Source: Antiquaquibacter oligotrophicus
GTDB lineage: Bacteria > Actinomycetota > Actinomycetes > Actinomycetales > Microbacteriaceae
Direction: 5' to 3'
DNA length: 64,000 bases
NCBI RefSeq assembly: GCF_020535405.1
Contig: NZ_CP085036.1
Coordinates: 1,550,001 to 1,614,000 of the forward strand
In this document: in pieces, positions 7,907 to 15,838 of the stretch
Layout: every line of letters begins with the position of its first letter
How positions within the stretch are numbered: position 1 is the first letter of the stretch
Made by a program: the position numbers and the translations under genes
Notes under the pieces: generated by a model
Seen by the model: the letters and a program-made list of their open reading frames with translations, nothing else
Databases searched by the model: none
What the model was told of the DNA's origin: nothing

Positions 7907-8433
7907 CGTTCCACCGCCACAAGGCAGGCGAGCAGCGGTACGGCGCGGGCTGCGGGCACCTCGTAGCTGCCTCGCCCGCTCTGCTTCAGCCATCCGGTTG
8001 CGAGCAACTGGCGCAGGTGGTGATGCAATTGGCCGGTGGTACCGAGCGACTCGATCGCGGCGAGGCCGGAGGTCGAGGTCGTGCCCGACATGACGTGGCG
8101 CAGGAGTTCGAGCCGCACGGGGTGGGCGAGCGCCGCGAACCCCGCAGCCCTCTCGCCCCAGTCGACCTCGAACAGTCCCTCGGTGCCCGCGCCCTGCTGC
8201 CATTCGGCGACCGCACCCGTCGGCGTCGTGATGGAGCCGACGATCATTACTGCGCCCTTTTCGGTCGACGGATGCTCGGCCAGGCGCTCGCGCAGCCCGC
8301 TGAGCGCCCACAATGCGTCACCGGACGCCGCGGTGGGCGCGCTGCGCTCGTTTCGTGCACCCTCCAGCGCTGCCACGCGGTCGGAGAGCGACGTGATGGC
8401 GAGGCGGAGGGCATCCGTATCCTTGTCGATCAT
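7903..8433 (-). CDS. ArsR-like winged-helix transcriptional regulator
   Basis: 176 aa. The central part (about 95-160) has the ArsR-type winged helix: AALAHPVRLELLRHV followed by SGLAAIESLGTTGQLHHHLRQLL. The first ~45 residues look like a short coiled region (SDRVAALEGA). The operator-like palindrome at 8443-8458 overlaps its own -10 hexamer, consistent with self-repression. Stop overlaps the M23-like gene start (ATGA), so both are controlled together. Confidence 0.85.
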   Translation of the reverse strand: MIDKDTDALRLAITSLSDRVAALEGARNERSAPTAASGDALWALSGLRERLAEHPSTEKGAVMIVGSITTPTGAVAEWQQGAGTEGLFEVDWGERAAGFAALAHPVRLELLRHVMSGTTSTSGLAAIESLGTTGQLHHHLRQLLATGWLKQSGRGSYEVPAARAVPLLACLVAVER

Positions 8434-8439
8434 GAATCG

Positions 8440-8458
8440 ATACTACGTTTGAACGTAG
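8440..8458 (-). promoter_or_regulatory. Leaderless promoter and operator of the ArsR-like gene
   Basis: On the minus strand TAGTAT (8440-8445) lies 6 nt before the ATG at 8433. It is overlapped by the perfect repeat CTACGTT-TG-AACGTAG (8443-8458), so a bound repressor would cover the -10 element. Confidence 0.65.
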
Positions 8459-8539
8459 AAACGTATCAAGCTTTCACACTGATTCCTCTGGCGGGCGAGG
8501 AATGGCTGTGGATATCGCCGTGAGTGCGCATCGTTTTCC

Positions 8540-8545
8540 TAGGCT
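8540..8545 (+). promoter_or_regulatory. -10 hexamer of the acyltransferase gene (leaderless)
   Basis: TAGGCT exactly 6 nt before ATG 8552; no Shine-Dalgarno-like sequence is present. Confidence 0.55.
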
Positions 8546-8551
8546 GGTCGA

Positions 8552-9859
8552 ATGGCACGCACTCCGACGGCGCAGACGGCCGCAGCATCCATCGACCTGT
8601 CGAAGCGCGATCTGACCCTCGACCTGGCCCGCGTGTTCTGCGTGCTGCTCGTTGTGGTGATTCACCTGCTCATGGTGGGGGTGGGTGTCGGAGCGGATGG
8701 CGAGCTCATCGCGCAGACCCCGACCGAGAGCCCTCTGGGTGCTGCGCCGTGGTTTCCGCTCGCGACCTGGGCTGGTCAGATCATGCCCCTGTTTTTCGTG
8801 GTCGGTGGGTTCGCGTCGATCACGGCCTGGCGCAGTCTCACGCGGCGCGGCGGAACGGGCGCCGACTACGTGCGCAACCGGGTACTGCGACTCGCGCAGC
8901 CGGCCCTGCCTCTGTACATCTTCTACGCGATCGTGATCGGGGCGGCGATGGTGCTCGCGGTCGCACCCGAGCTCGTAACCCTGGCCGTGCAGGGCGCAGC
9001 ATCGCCGTTGTGGTTCCTGGCGGCGTACACGCTCTGCCAAGCGCTCGTGCCCTTCATGGTCGGCTGGCATACGCGCGCACCACGAGCGACCGTGGTCGTA
9101 TTGCTGGCGGGCGCAATCGTGGTGGATGCCGTGCGCTACAGCACCGGCATCCAGCAGATCGGTCTTCTCAACCTCGCTTTTGTGTGGCTTCTCGTGCAGC
9201 AGATCGGATTCTGGTACGCCGACGGATGGTTCGGCCGGCGCCCCGCCTGGCAGCTCGTCACCATCGCGGCCATCGCCTATGCCAGCCTCGTCCCACTCAC
9301 GACGTGGGGTCCGTACTCCGACAACATGCTCACCAACCTCAACCCGCCGACGCTCCCACTCGTCGCGTTGGCCATCGCGCAGGCATGCGTGCTGCGGCTG
9401 CTTCGCCCGGCGCTCGCCGCCCTCATGAACACCCATGCCGCACGGGCGGTCGTCTTCCTCGCAGGTACCCGCTTGATGACGATCTACCTGTGGCACCTGC
9501 CCGTCATCCTCATCCTCACCGGAGTCACGCTGCTCATCCCGGGTGCCGCGCCCGAGCCGGGAACGGCGGCGTGGTGGTGGTCGCGACCCCTCCTCTATGT
9601 GCTGGTGTTGGCCGGCGTCTTCGGGCTCTCGCTCGTGGTCGGTCGTTGGGAGGCACCGCGCGAGGTGATGCCGACACCTCCGACCGCCGTGGTTGTCGTC
9701 GCGGCCGTGCTGTCGTTCATACCGTCGTTTCTGGTCATGCAGTTCTTCATGGACTTCGTCATCGCGGTCACGGGGAGCGTGCTGCTCTCGGTGTCCGTGC
9801 TGATGCTCGGTCGGTGGGGTCAGCGCGCCAGCGCCGCGGGACAGGGAGCGCCGCTCTAG
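8552..9859 (+). CDS. Acyltransferase 3 family membrane protein
   Basis: 435 aa with about ten hydrophobic segments. The opening RDLTLDLARVFCVLLVVVIHL is the acyltransferase 3 (OafA/OatA-like) pattern with the membrane His in helix 1; MPLFFVVGGFAS and the R-x10-R stretch following it are also typical. Such enzymes transfer acyl groups to extracytoplasmic sugars, peptidoglycan or antibiotics; the acceptor here is unknown. Its stop overlaps the stop of the convergent TetR gene. Confidence 0.85.
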   Translation: MARTPTAQTAAASIDLSKRDLTLDLARVFCVLLVVVIHLLMVGVGVGADGELIAQTPTESPLGAAPWFPLATWAGQIMPLFFVVGGFASITAWRSLTRRGGTGADYVRNRVLRLAQPALPLYIFYAIVIGAAMVLAVAPELVTLAVQGAASPLWFLAAYTLCQALVPFMVGWHTRAPRATVVVLLAGAIVVDAVRYSTGIQQIGLLNLAFVWLLVQQIGFWYADGWFGRRPAWQLVTIAAIAYASLVPLTTWGPYSDNMLTNLNPPTLPLVALAIAQACVLRLLRPALAALMNTHAARAVVFLAGTRLMTIYLWHLPVILILTGVTLLIPGAAPEPGTAAWWWSRPLLYVLVLAGVFGLSLVVGRWEAPREVMPTPPTAVVVVAAVLSFIPSFLVMQFFMDFVIAVTGSVLLSVSVLMLGRWGQRASAAGQGAPL

Positions 9860-10437
9860 CCCGTCACGACCGTCGCCACGGCGTCGCCGAGCGTCTCGCG
9901 CAACTGGTCACGGGTCGGGCGCGTCTCCGGCACGAGCATGGCGACGGCGAGCCCGTCGATGAGCGCCAGGAGCATTCGAGCGTGGCGGTCTGCGGTGCCC
10001 GGGAGCATCGCGCCCTCCTCGTCGAGAATCTCGAGCCACGCAACGGTGCGCACCTGCGCTTGTCGGGTGAACGCCGTCCAGGCGGCTCGCATCTCCGGGG
10101 TCGCGCGCTGACGCACCATCGACGCGAAACCCTCGAGCCACGCCTCGAGTGCAGCCTCCGTGGAGTCCGCGGCCTCAAGAAACTGCCACAGGCATTCCAG
10201 CAGCCGATCGCGAGGGGGAACGGTCGTGTCGCGAATACGCAGGTCGTGGAGGTTGGCGTCGAAGGCGGCGGTAAACACCGCGTTGTGGAGGTCCCGCTGG
10301 CTGGGGAAGTAGTGCCGGAGGGTGCTCGCGCCGATACCCGCGCGTGAGGCTACCGAGCGCACGGTGACGGCGGATGCCCCACCCTCGAGGAACACGAGTC
10401 GTGCTGCTTCAACGATCTCGTCGCGGCGTGCGCTCAT
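9856..10437 (-). CDS. TetR family regulator
   Basis: 193 aa with an N-terminal TetR helix-turn-helix (VTVRSVASRAGIGASTLRHYF at about 24-44). ATG 10437 is chosen because AGGGAGG precedes it by 4 nt; the in-frame ATG at 10455 lacks a site. The divergent promoter region holds three copies of one operator sequence, so it very likely represses itself and the small efflux-like gene at 10524. Confidence 0.92.
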   Translation of the reverse strand: MSARRDEIVEAARLVFLEGGASAVTVRSVASRAGIGASTLRHYFPSQRDLHNAVFTAAFDANLHDLRIRDTTVPPRDRLLECLWQFLEAADSTEAALEAWLEGFASMVRQRATPEMRAAWTAFTRQAQVRTVAWLEILDEEGAMLPGTADRHARMLLALIDGLAVAMLVPETRPTRDQLRETLGDAVATVVTG

Positions 10438-10449
10438 GGCACCTCCCTT

Positions 10450-10507
10450 TAGCACAGTGTACTAGCACAGTGTGCTAGTCTCGATGAACCGATAGCACAG
10501 TGTACTA
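10450..10507. promoter_or_regulatory. Triple TetR operator
   Basis: TAGCACAGTGTACTA occurs at 10450-10464 and 10493-10507, and TAGCACAGTGTGCTA at 10463-10477. The first two overlap by two bases. Each is a near-perfect palindrome of the form TAGCACA-G-TGTGCTA. Confidence 0.85.
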
Positions 10508-10523
10508 ACGAGGAGATCCCACC

Positions 10524-11000
10524 ATGCTCGAAGCCCTGCAGAACTTCACCGAAGGCCTCCCGGCCGCCCTCCAGTGGCTCGGCGTGATCCTCCTCGGTGC
10601 CATCCCGTTCGTTGAGTCCTACCTCGGCTCCGTTATCGGGGTGCTCGCCGGGCTCTCGCCCTTCGTCGCCATCCCTGCGGCGATTGTCGGCAACATCATC
10701 TCCATGCTCGTTTTTGTGTTGTCCGCACACCGCGTGCGCGAGCGGGTGACACGCGACAGCGAGAAGGTGCTCAGCCCGCGGCGGCAGAAGCTCAAAGAGC
10801 GGTTCGATCGTTTCGGGGTTCCGGGCGTGAGCCTGCTCGGTCAGTTGGTGCTGCCGAGCCAGATCACCTCGGCTGCGATCGTCTCCTTCGGCGCATCGCG
10901 CAATGCGGTCATCCTGTGGCAGACCATCTCGATAGTTCTGTGGGGTGTTGTCTGCGGCACGCTCGCCGCCGTTGGTGTGAACCTCTTCGCTGGCAGGTAG
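10524..11000 (+). CDS. Small multidrug-export-like membrane protein
   Basis: 158 aa with three to four membrane helices. The pattern AIPFVESYLGSVIGVLAGLSPFVAIPAAIVGN and the later FGVPGVSLLGQLVLPSQ match the small multi-drug export family (DedA-related). AGGAG lies 9 nt before the ATG. It is controlled from the triple operator shared with the divergent TetR gene, which suggests induction by a toxic small molecule, but transport activity is only inferred. Confidence 0.8.
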   Translation: MLEALQNFTEGLPAALQWLGVILLGAIPFVESYLGSVIGVLAGLSPFVAIPAAIVGNIISMLVFVLSAHRVRERVTRDSEKVLSPRRQKLKERFDRFGVPGVSLLGQLVLPSQITSAAIVSFGASRNAVILWQTISIVLWGVVCGTLAAVGVNLFAGR

Positions 11001-11008
11001 GTGCCGCC

Positions 11009-11014
11009 TAGGCT
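11009..11014 (+). promoter_or_regulatory. -10 hexamer of the truncated TetR/ABC operon (leaderless)
   Basis: TAGGCT 6 nt before ATG 11021, with no ribosome site between. Confidence 0.55.
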
Positions 11015-11020
11015 GACGTG

Positions 11021-11242
11021 ATGCAGTACGCACTGCCACCACGTCGCCGTGGCCGCCCGCGCCGAGGCGAAAGTCTCGACACTCGCGAGCGGATTCTCGC
11101 GGCAGCGGCCCACGAGTTCGGGGAGCTCGGGTACGACGGCGCGACCATGCGCGGTATCGCGGGTCGAGCGAGAGTCGATGCATCCCTCGTCCATCACTAT
11201 TTCGGCACAAAGGCCGACCTCTTCACACCGCATGATGAATAA
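11021..11242 (+). CDS. Truncated TetR: DNA-binding domain only
   Basis: 73 aa. A basic tail (PPRRRGRPRRG) is followed by a complete TetR helix-turn-helix (about 20-65: RERILAAAAHEFGELGYDGATM, then ASLVHHYFGTKADLF). TetR proteins are normally ~190-220 aa; here the reading frame stops right after the HTH. The stop lies inside the first codons of the ABC ATPase gene (11-nt overlap). Either the ligand domain was deleted, with the ABC gene fused into place, or this is a stand-alone DNA-binding peptide. Base composition matches the neighbours. Confidence 0.75.
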   Translation: MQYALPPRRRGRPRRGESLDTRERILAAAAHEFGELGYDGATMRGIAGRARVDASLVHHYFGTKADLFTPHDE

Positions 11243-11954
11243 CGCGGTGAAGGTCGCGGGGCTACGCGTGACGCGCGGACGGGTCGCGGTCTTCGACGGT
11301 TTCGACGTGGCCGTGCGACAGGGCGCGATCACGGGACTCCTCGGTCCATCGGGGTGTGGCAAGACCACACTCCTGCGGTCCATCGTCGGAGTTCAGCGCA
11401 TCGCCGCCGGCACCATCACCGTGCTCGGAGCACCTGCGGGGTCGCGCGCGCTGCGTCGCAGGGTCGCGTATGCCACGCAGGCGGCATCCGTCTACGACGA
11501 CCTGACGGTGCGGCAGAACCTGCAGTACTTCTCCCGTGTGCTCGGCGCACCCACGGGAGACGTGCAACGTGTCATCGACCAGGTCGAGCTCGGGCCCTAC
11601 TCCCGCCAGCGAATCGCGTCCCTGAGTGGCGGGCAGCGCAGCAGGGTCTCGCTCGCCACGGCCATGCTCGGTACGCCGGGGTTGCTTGTGCTCGACGAGC
11701 CGACCGTCGGACTCGATCCGCTTCTTCGCGAAAACCTGTGGAGCATCTTTCGATCCCTCGCCGACTCCGGCGTCACGGTCATCGTCTCCAGCCACGTCAT
11801 GGACGAGGCTCTGCGCTGCGACGATCTGATCCTGCTGCGCGATGGAGCGCTCGTAGCCCACACGACACCGGCGGGGCTCCTCGAACAAACAGGCGCGACG
11901 AACCCGGATGACGCTTTCCTGACCCTTATCGAACGTGCGGGGCGCGCGGCATGA
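11232..11954 (+). CDS. ABC-2 type exporter, ATP-binding protein
   Basis: 240 aa. Walker A GPSGCGKTT, signature LSGGQ, Walker B LLVLDEPTVGLD and the H-loop SSH are all present, in the order of ABC-2 exporter ATPases. The start at ATG 11232 is inside the end of the truncated TetR gene; no ribosome site precedes it, so it is probably translated by coupling. It overlaps the permease gene by 4 nt. The substrate is unknown (drug or lipid exporters have this two-gene form). Confidence 0.92.
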   Translation: MMNNAVKVAGLRVTRGRVAVFDGFDVAVRQGAITGLLGPSGCGKTTLLRSIVGVQRIAAGTITVLGAPAGSRALRRRVAYATQAASVYDDLTVRQNLQYFSRVLGAPTGDVQRVIDQVELGPYSRQRIASLSGGQRSRVSLATAMLGTPGLLVLDEPTVGLDPLLRENLWSIFRSLADSGVTVIVSSHVMDEALRCDDLILLRDGALVAHTTPAGLLEQTGATNPDDAFLTLIERAGRAA

Positions 11955-12685
11955 GCCCCACTGCCACACTCGCGACCGCGGCCAGAGTCCTGCGTCAGCT
12001 CTCCCACGACCCACGCTCGATCGCGCTCATGCTCGTGGCGCCGAGCCTGCTTGTCGGACTCTTCGCGTGGCTCTTCGTCGACAACGACGGAGTGTTCCAG
12101 AACTTCGGCGGGCCCGTCCTCGCGCTTTTCCCGTTCATCGTGATGTTCCTCATCACGTCGGTCACGACACTCCGGGAGCGGCGCTCGGGCACACTCGAGC
12201 GATTGCTCTCCACCCCGCTCGGCAAAGCCGACTTCATCCTCGGCTACGCCATCGCATTCGGGGTCATGGCAACGATTCAGGCCATCGTCACCGTCGCATT
12301 CGCGGTCGGGGTGTGCGGCCTCGAGGTCGAGGGTCCGCTGTGGCAACTCGGGCTCGTCGCTGTTCTCGACGCGATCCTCGGCACGGCGCTCGGACTCCTC
12401 GCGAGTGCGTTCGCGAACACCGAACTCCAGGCCGTACAGTTCATGCCCGTCCTCGTGTTCCCCCAGATCTTCCTGGGGGGCCTCCTCGTGCCGCGGGACA
12501 CCATGCCCGATGTGCTCTACGCCATCTCCGACTGGTTGCCCCTGAGTTATGCCATCGACGCGATCACCGCGGTCACCGCAGGCGACGGGGGCTGGGATTT
12601 CGCGAAGCCGCTCATCGTGATCGGCGCATTCACGATCGTGTCACTGGCCGTGGCCTCTCTCACGCTCCGCCGCCGCACACCCTGA
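11951..12685 (+). CDS. ABC-2 type exporter, permease
   Basis: 244 aa with six membrane helices and the ABC-2 membrane signature around RERRSGTLERLLSTP (elbow helix and first cytoplasmic loop) and MPVLVFPQIFLGGLLVP. It forms the transport channel with the upstream ATPase (ATGA overlap at 11951-11954). Confidence 0.9.
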   Translation: MSPTATLATAARVLRQLSHDPRSIALMLVAPSLLVGLFAWLFVDNDGVFQNFGGPVLALFPFIVMFLITSVTTLRERRSGTLERLLSTPLGKADFILGYAIAFGVMATIQAIVTVAFAVGVCGLEVEGPLWQLGLVAVLDAILGTALGLLASAFANTELQAVQFMPVLVFPQIFLGGLLVPRDTMPDVLYAISDWLPLSYAIDAITAVTAGDGGWDFAKPLIVIGAFTIVSLAVASLTLRRRTP

Positions 12686-12718
12686 GCGACTGACAGCGGT
12701 CGCGTCGGTTCGGCGAAC

Positions 12719-12724
12719 TAGGAT
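12719..12724 (+). promoter_or_regulatory. -10 hexamer of the M13 peptidase gene (leaderless)
   Basis: TAGGAT 6 nt before ATG 12731. Confidence 0.55.
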
Positions 12725-12730
12725 TTCGGC

Positions 12731-14701
12731 ATGAGCGTAGCCTCCGGCATTGACCCCGATGAACTCGAGCCGGGCATCCGCCCGCAGGATGACCTCTTCC
12801 GCCACGTGAACGGGCGGTGGATCGATCGCACCGAGATTCCCAGCGACAAGGCCAGGTACGGGTCCTTCTACCTCCTCGCCGAGGAGGCCGAGAAGGCGGT
12901 GCGCGACATCATCATCGAGTCCCAGTCGGCAGATCCCGGCACCGAGGCTCGCAAGGTCGGTGACCTCTACGCGAGCTTCATGGACGAGGCGCGTATCCAG
13001 GCGCTGGGCGCAGAACCGATCGCGGAGGCCCTCGCATCCGCCGCCGAAGTCTCGAGCATCCCCGATGTGCTCGCGACCCTGGGGCGGCTCGAGCGCGGAG
13101 GGGCGTCCGGCTTTTTCGCGGCCTTCGTTGACAACGATCCGGGTCAGCCCGACCGCTACCTCGTTTTCCTCGAACAGTCCGGTCTGGGGCTACCCGACGA
13201 GTCGTACTACCGCGAAGACGGCTTCGCCGATATCCGTACCGAGTACGTCCATTTCATCGAGCGGATGCTCACCCTCGTCGATCTGGACGGTGAGGGTGAC
13301 GACTCCGCCGCCGCACGCGCCAGCCGCATCATGACCCTCGAGACGGAGCTCGCGACCCATCACTGGGACAACGTCACCTCTCGCGACAGCGAGAAAACCT
13401 ACAACCCCATGCTGTGGCAGAAGGCCAACGACCTCGCCGGTTCCGTCGACCTCGACGTCTGGCTCACCGCGCTCGGCGTCCCGGAGCGTTCGTTCGACGA
13501 GGTTGTCGTGCGTCAGCCGAGCTTCCTCAGCGGTCTCGAGTCGGTTCTCCGTGACGACAACCTGGCCGCGCTGCGCGACTGGCTCGCATGGCAGGTTGTG
13601 CGCTCCAACGCTCCATATCTCTCGAAGGAGTTCGTCGAGACGAACTTTGGTTTTTACGGCCGCACGCTCACGGGAACCCCGCAGATCCGCGATCGGTGGA
13701 AGCGCGGCGTGAGCCTCGTCGAGGGTGCGCTGGGTGAGGCTGTTGGGCGCATTTACGTCGAGCGGCACTTCCCGGAGGCGGCGAAGACCACAATGGACGG
13801 CCTCGTCGCCAACCTCGTCGAGGCCTACCGCCAGAGCATCGAGAAACTCGAGTGGATGGGGCCGGCCACACGAGCGCGAGCCCTCGAGAAGCTCGCCAAG
13901 TTCACACCCAAGATTGGCTACCCCGTCCGCTGGCGCGACTACTCGAGCCTCGAGATCGACGCGACCGACCTCATCGGCAACATCCGCGCGACCAACGAGT
14001 TCGAGTTCCAGCGCGAGCTCGGAAAGATCGGCAAGCCGCTCGATCGCGATGAGTGGTTCATGACGCCGCAGACCATCAACGCGTACTACAACCCAGGGTT
14101 CAACGAGATCGTGTTCCCTGCGGCCATCCTGCAGTTCCCCTTCTTCGACGAGACACGGGATGCCGCTGCGAACTACGGTGCGATCGGTGCCGTCATCGGT
14201 CACGAGATCGGCCACGGGTTCGACGATCAGGGGTCCAAGTACGACGGCGACGGCAAGCTCACCGACTGGTGGACGCCCGAGGATCGCGCCGCGTTCGAGG
14301 AGCGCACGGCATCCCTCATCGAGCAGTACAACGCGCTCGCCCCTCTCCAGGTACCCGACCACCATGTCAACGGCGCGCTCACGATCGGCGAAAACATCGG
14401 TGATCTCGGCGGCCTCTCGATCGCATGGAAGGCCTACCTCCTCTCGCTCGGCGGCCAGGAGCCGCCCGTCATCGACGGCTTCACGGGTGCTCAGCGGTTT
14501 TTCCTCTCGTGGGCTCAGGCATGGCAGTTGAAGGCGCGAGACGAAGAGGTTGTGCGCCTCTTGACGATCGACCCGCACTCGCCGAGCGAGTTCCGCTGCA
14601 ATCAGATCGTGCGCAACATCGACGAGTTCTACGACGCCTTCGATGTCAGCGAGTCCGATGCACTGTGGCTCGACCCGAAAGACCGCGTCACCATTTGGTA
14701 G
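12731..14701 (+). CDS. pepO: M13 family metallopeptidase (neprilysin/PepO-like)
   Basis: 656 aa, full length for the family. The zinc site HEIGH (H491, E492, H495) and the downstream third-ligand motif ENIGDLGG (E554) are intact, as is the C-terminal substrate-anchoring segment. No signal peptide is present, so it is probably a cytoplasmic oligopeptidase. The N-terminal motif DDLFRHVNGRWID is also typical. The next gene begins inside its last codons. Confidence 0.94.
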   Translation: MSVASGIDPDELEPGIRPQDDLFRHVNGRWIDRTEIPSDKARYGSFYLLAEEAEKAVRDIIIESQSADPGTEARKVGDLYASFMDEARIQALGAEPIAEALASAAEVSSIPDVLATLGRLERGGASGFFAAFVDNDPGQPDRYLVFLEQSGLGLPDESYYREDGFADIRTEYVHFIERMLTLVDLDGEGDDSAAARASRIMTLETELATHHWDNVTSRDSEKTYNPMLWQKANDLAGSVDLDVWLTALGVPERSFDEVVVRQPSFLSGLESVLRDDNLAALRDWLAWQVVRSNAPYLSKEFVETNFGFYGRTLTGTPQIRDRWKRGVSLVEGALGEAVGRIYVERHFPEAAKTTMDGLVANLVEAYRQSIEKLEWMGPATRARALEKLAKFTPKIGYPVRWRDYSSLEIDATDLIGNIRATNEFEFQRELGKIGKPLDRDEWFMTPQTINAYYNPGFNEIVFPAAILQFPFFDETRDAAANYGAIGAVIGHEIGHGFDDQGSKYDGDGKLTDWWTPEDRAAFEERTASLIEQYNALAPLQVPDHHVNGALTIGENIGDLGGLSIAWKAYLLSLGGQEPPVIDGFTGAQRFFLSWAQAWQLKARDEEVVRLLTIDPHSPSEFRCNQIVRNIDEFYDAFDVSESDALWLDPKDRVTIW

Positions 14702-15606
14702 AGATCACCCGAGCCCGAGAGCGCAGGGAGCGTCTTCGCACCCCCCGCGCCCCGCAGCATGCCGGCACCGGGGAGCACGAGAACTTCTCCGCCACGTTTG
14801 CCGCGCTCGGGCGGCTCGCGTACGAAGGCGCACGAGTATCGGCGAGTGCCGTGGACCTCGCCAGCGGCAAGACTCTTCTCGCCATCGACGATCGCATCGT
14901 GCTTCCCACGGCGAGCATCGGCAAGATCCTTCTGCTCATCGAGGTGTCGGCGCGCATCACCCGTCGGGAGTTCTCCGGCTACGGCATTCTCGACAAGACC
15001 CCACCCGATGCGGTGGGCGATTCGGGTATTTGGCAGCACCTCCAGGCGCCGTCTCTTCCCATTGCGGACCTCGCTTCGCTCGTGGCATCGACAAGCGACA
15101 ACCTCGCGACCAATGTGCTCCTGCGGGAGGTTGGTCTCGCGGCCGTCCGGTCGCGCACCGAGTCCCTCGGTCTCATGCGCACGGCGCTCCTCGATCTCGT
15201 GCGTGACAGCCGAGGGCCGGATGACGCGCCCCAACTCTCGGTCGGATCGACCACCGAACTGACGTGGCTTTTCGGGGCTCTCGCTCGCAACGAGGTGGTC
15301 GATGCGCTCACGAGCCAAAGGGTCCTCGGTTGGCTCTCGTTGAATTGCGACCTGTCCATGGTGGCGAGCGCCTTCGGGCTCGACCCGCTGGCCCATCGTG
15401 GCGCAGATCATTCAACACTTCTCGTCAACAAGACGGGAACGGATGCCGGGGTGCGCGCCGAGGCGGGCGCTGTACGCGGCAGCTCGCGATCGGTCGCCTA
15501 CGCCGTGTCGATCCAATTCAACGATGATTCACTCGCGGCTCGACTGCGTGTTCTCGAGGGGATGCGCACGGTGGGCACCGATCTCCTGGAGTACATCCAC
15601 CAGTGA
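14695..15606 (+). CDS. Serine beta-lactamase-fold hydrolase (class A-like)
   Basis: 303 aa from TTG 14695, which overlaps the M13 stop; no ATG or GTG fits the family N-terminus. The three class A/PBP motifs are present: S74-I-G-K77, S134-D-N136 and K246-T-G. The omega-loop Glu (E166 with its partner Asn) used by true class A enzymes to deacylate penicillin is not seen (the region reads DSRGPDDAP). There is no signal peptide. It may be a cytoplasmic esterase/peptidase or a transferase rather than a resistance enzyme. Coupled translation with the M13 peptidase suggests joint peptide handling. Confidence 0.8.
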   Translation: MVEITRARERRERLRTPRAPQHAGTGEHENFSATFAALGRLAYEGARVSASAVDLASGKTLLAIDDRIVLPTASIGKILLLIEVSARITRREFSGYGILDKTPPDAVGDSGIWQHLQAPSLPIADLASLVASTSDNLATNVLLREVGLAAVRSRTESLGLMRTALLDLVRDSRGPDDAPQLSVGSTTELTWLFGALARNEVVDALTSQRVLGWLSLNCDLSMVASAFGLDPLAHRGADHSTLLVNKTGTDAGVRAEAGAVRGSSRSVAYAVSIQFNDDSLAARLRVLEGMRTVGTDLLEYIHQ

Positions 15607-15664
15607 CCCCCATTCTGGGGTAGGGGTAGCTGTCCCCCGTCCGGGGCAACAACGCGATTGCGGG

Positions 15665-15694
15665 TTGTCCGCAGAAATGCGGACATGCTAGTTT
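15665..15694 (+). promoter_or_regulatory. Promoter with embedded operator for the surface protein gene
   Basis: TTGTCC (15665-15670) and TAGTTT (15689-15694) are spaced 18 bp apart. Between them lies a perfect inverted repeat TGTCCGCA-GAAA-TGCGGACA (15666-15685) that overlaps the -35 element, the usual repressor position. Transcription would start near 15701. Confidence 0.6.
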
Positions 15695-15708
15695 TGCCCG
15701 AGCGACGC

Positions 15709-15834
15709 GTGCGTGAACCCGAAAAATCACGCACACCCCGACTCGTCGCGGTCGAGCCTTACCCCGATCAGGCCATTTCCTCACCCGAGGCGTTTGATGC
15801 TGGGTGCGGCGCGACTCCCCTTACCCAGGAGTTC
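15709..15834 (+). promoter_or_regulatory. Structured 5' leader of the surface protein mRNA
   Basis: A hairpin GTGCGTGA/TCACGCAC (15709-15716 with 15727-15734, 10-nt loop) lies at the 5' end. A second pairing, CTGGGT (15800-15805) with ACCCAG (15823-15828), ends directly on the AGGAG ribosome site. Roughly 130 nt of leader is unusual in a region where most genes are leaderless. No known riboswitch class was recognised. Confidence 0.45.
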
Positions 15835-15838
15835 ACCC

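Noticed and set aside
8262..8285. GGATGCTCGGCCAG resembling the core of the palindromic repeat
   Set aside because: It lies inside the ArsR-like coding frame, lacks both arms and the match ends after 14 bases, so it is a chance match.
15607..15838. Known riboswitch (for example cyclic-di-AMP type) in the surface-protein leader
   Set aside because: Hairpins are visible but none of the conserved blocks of a known class could be matched by eye.
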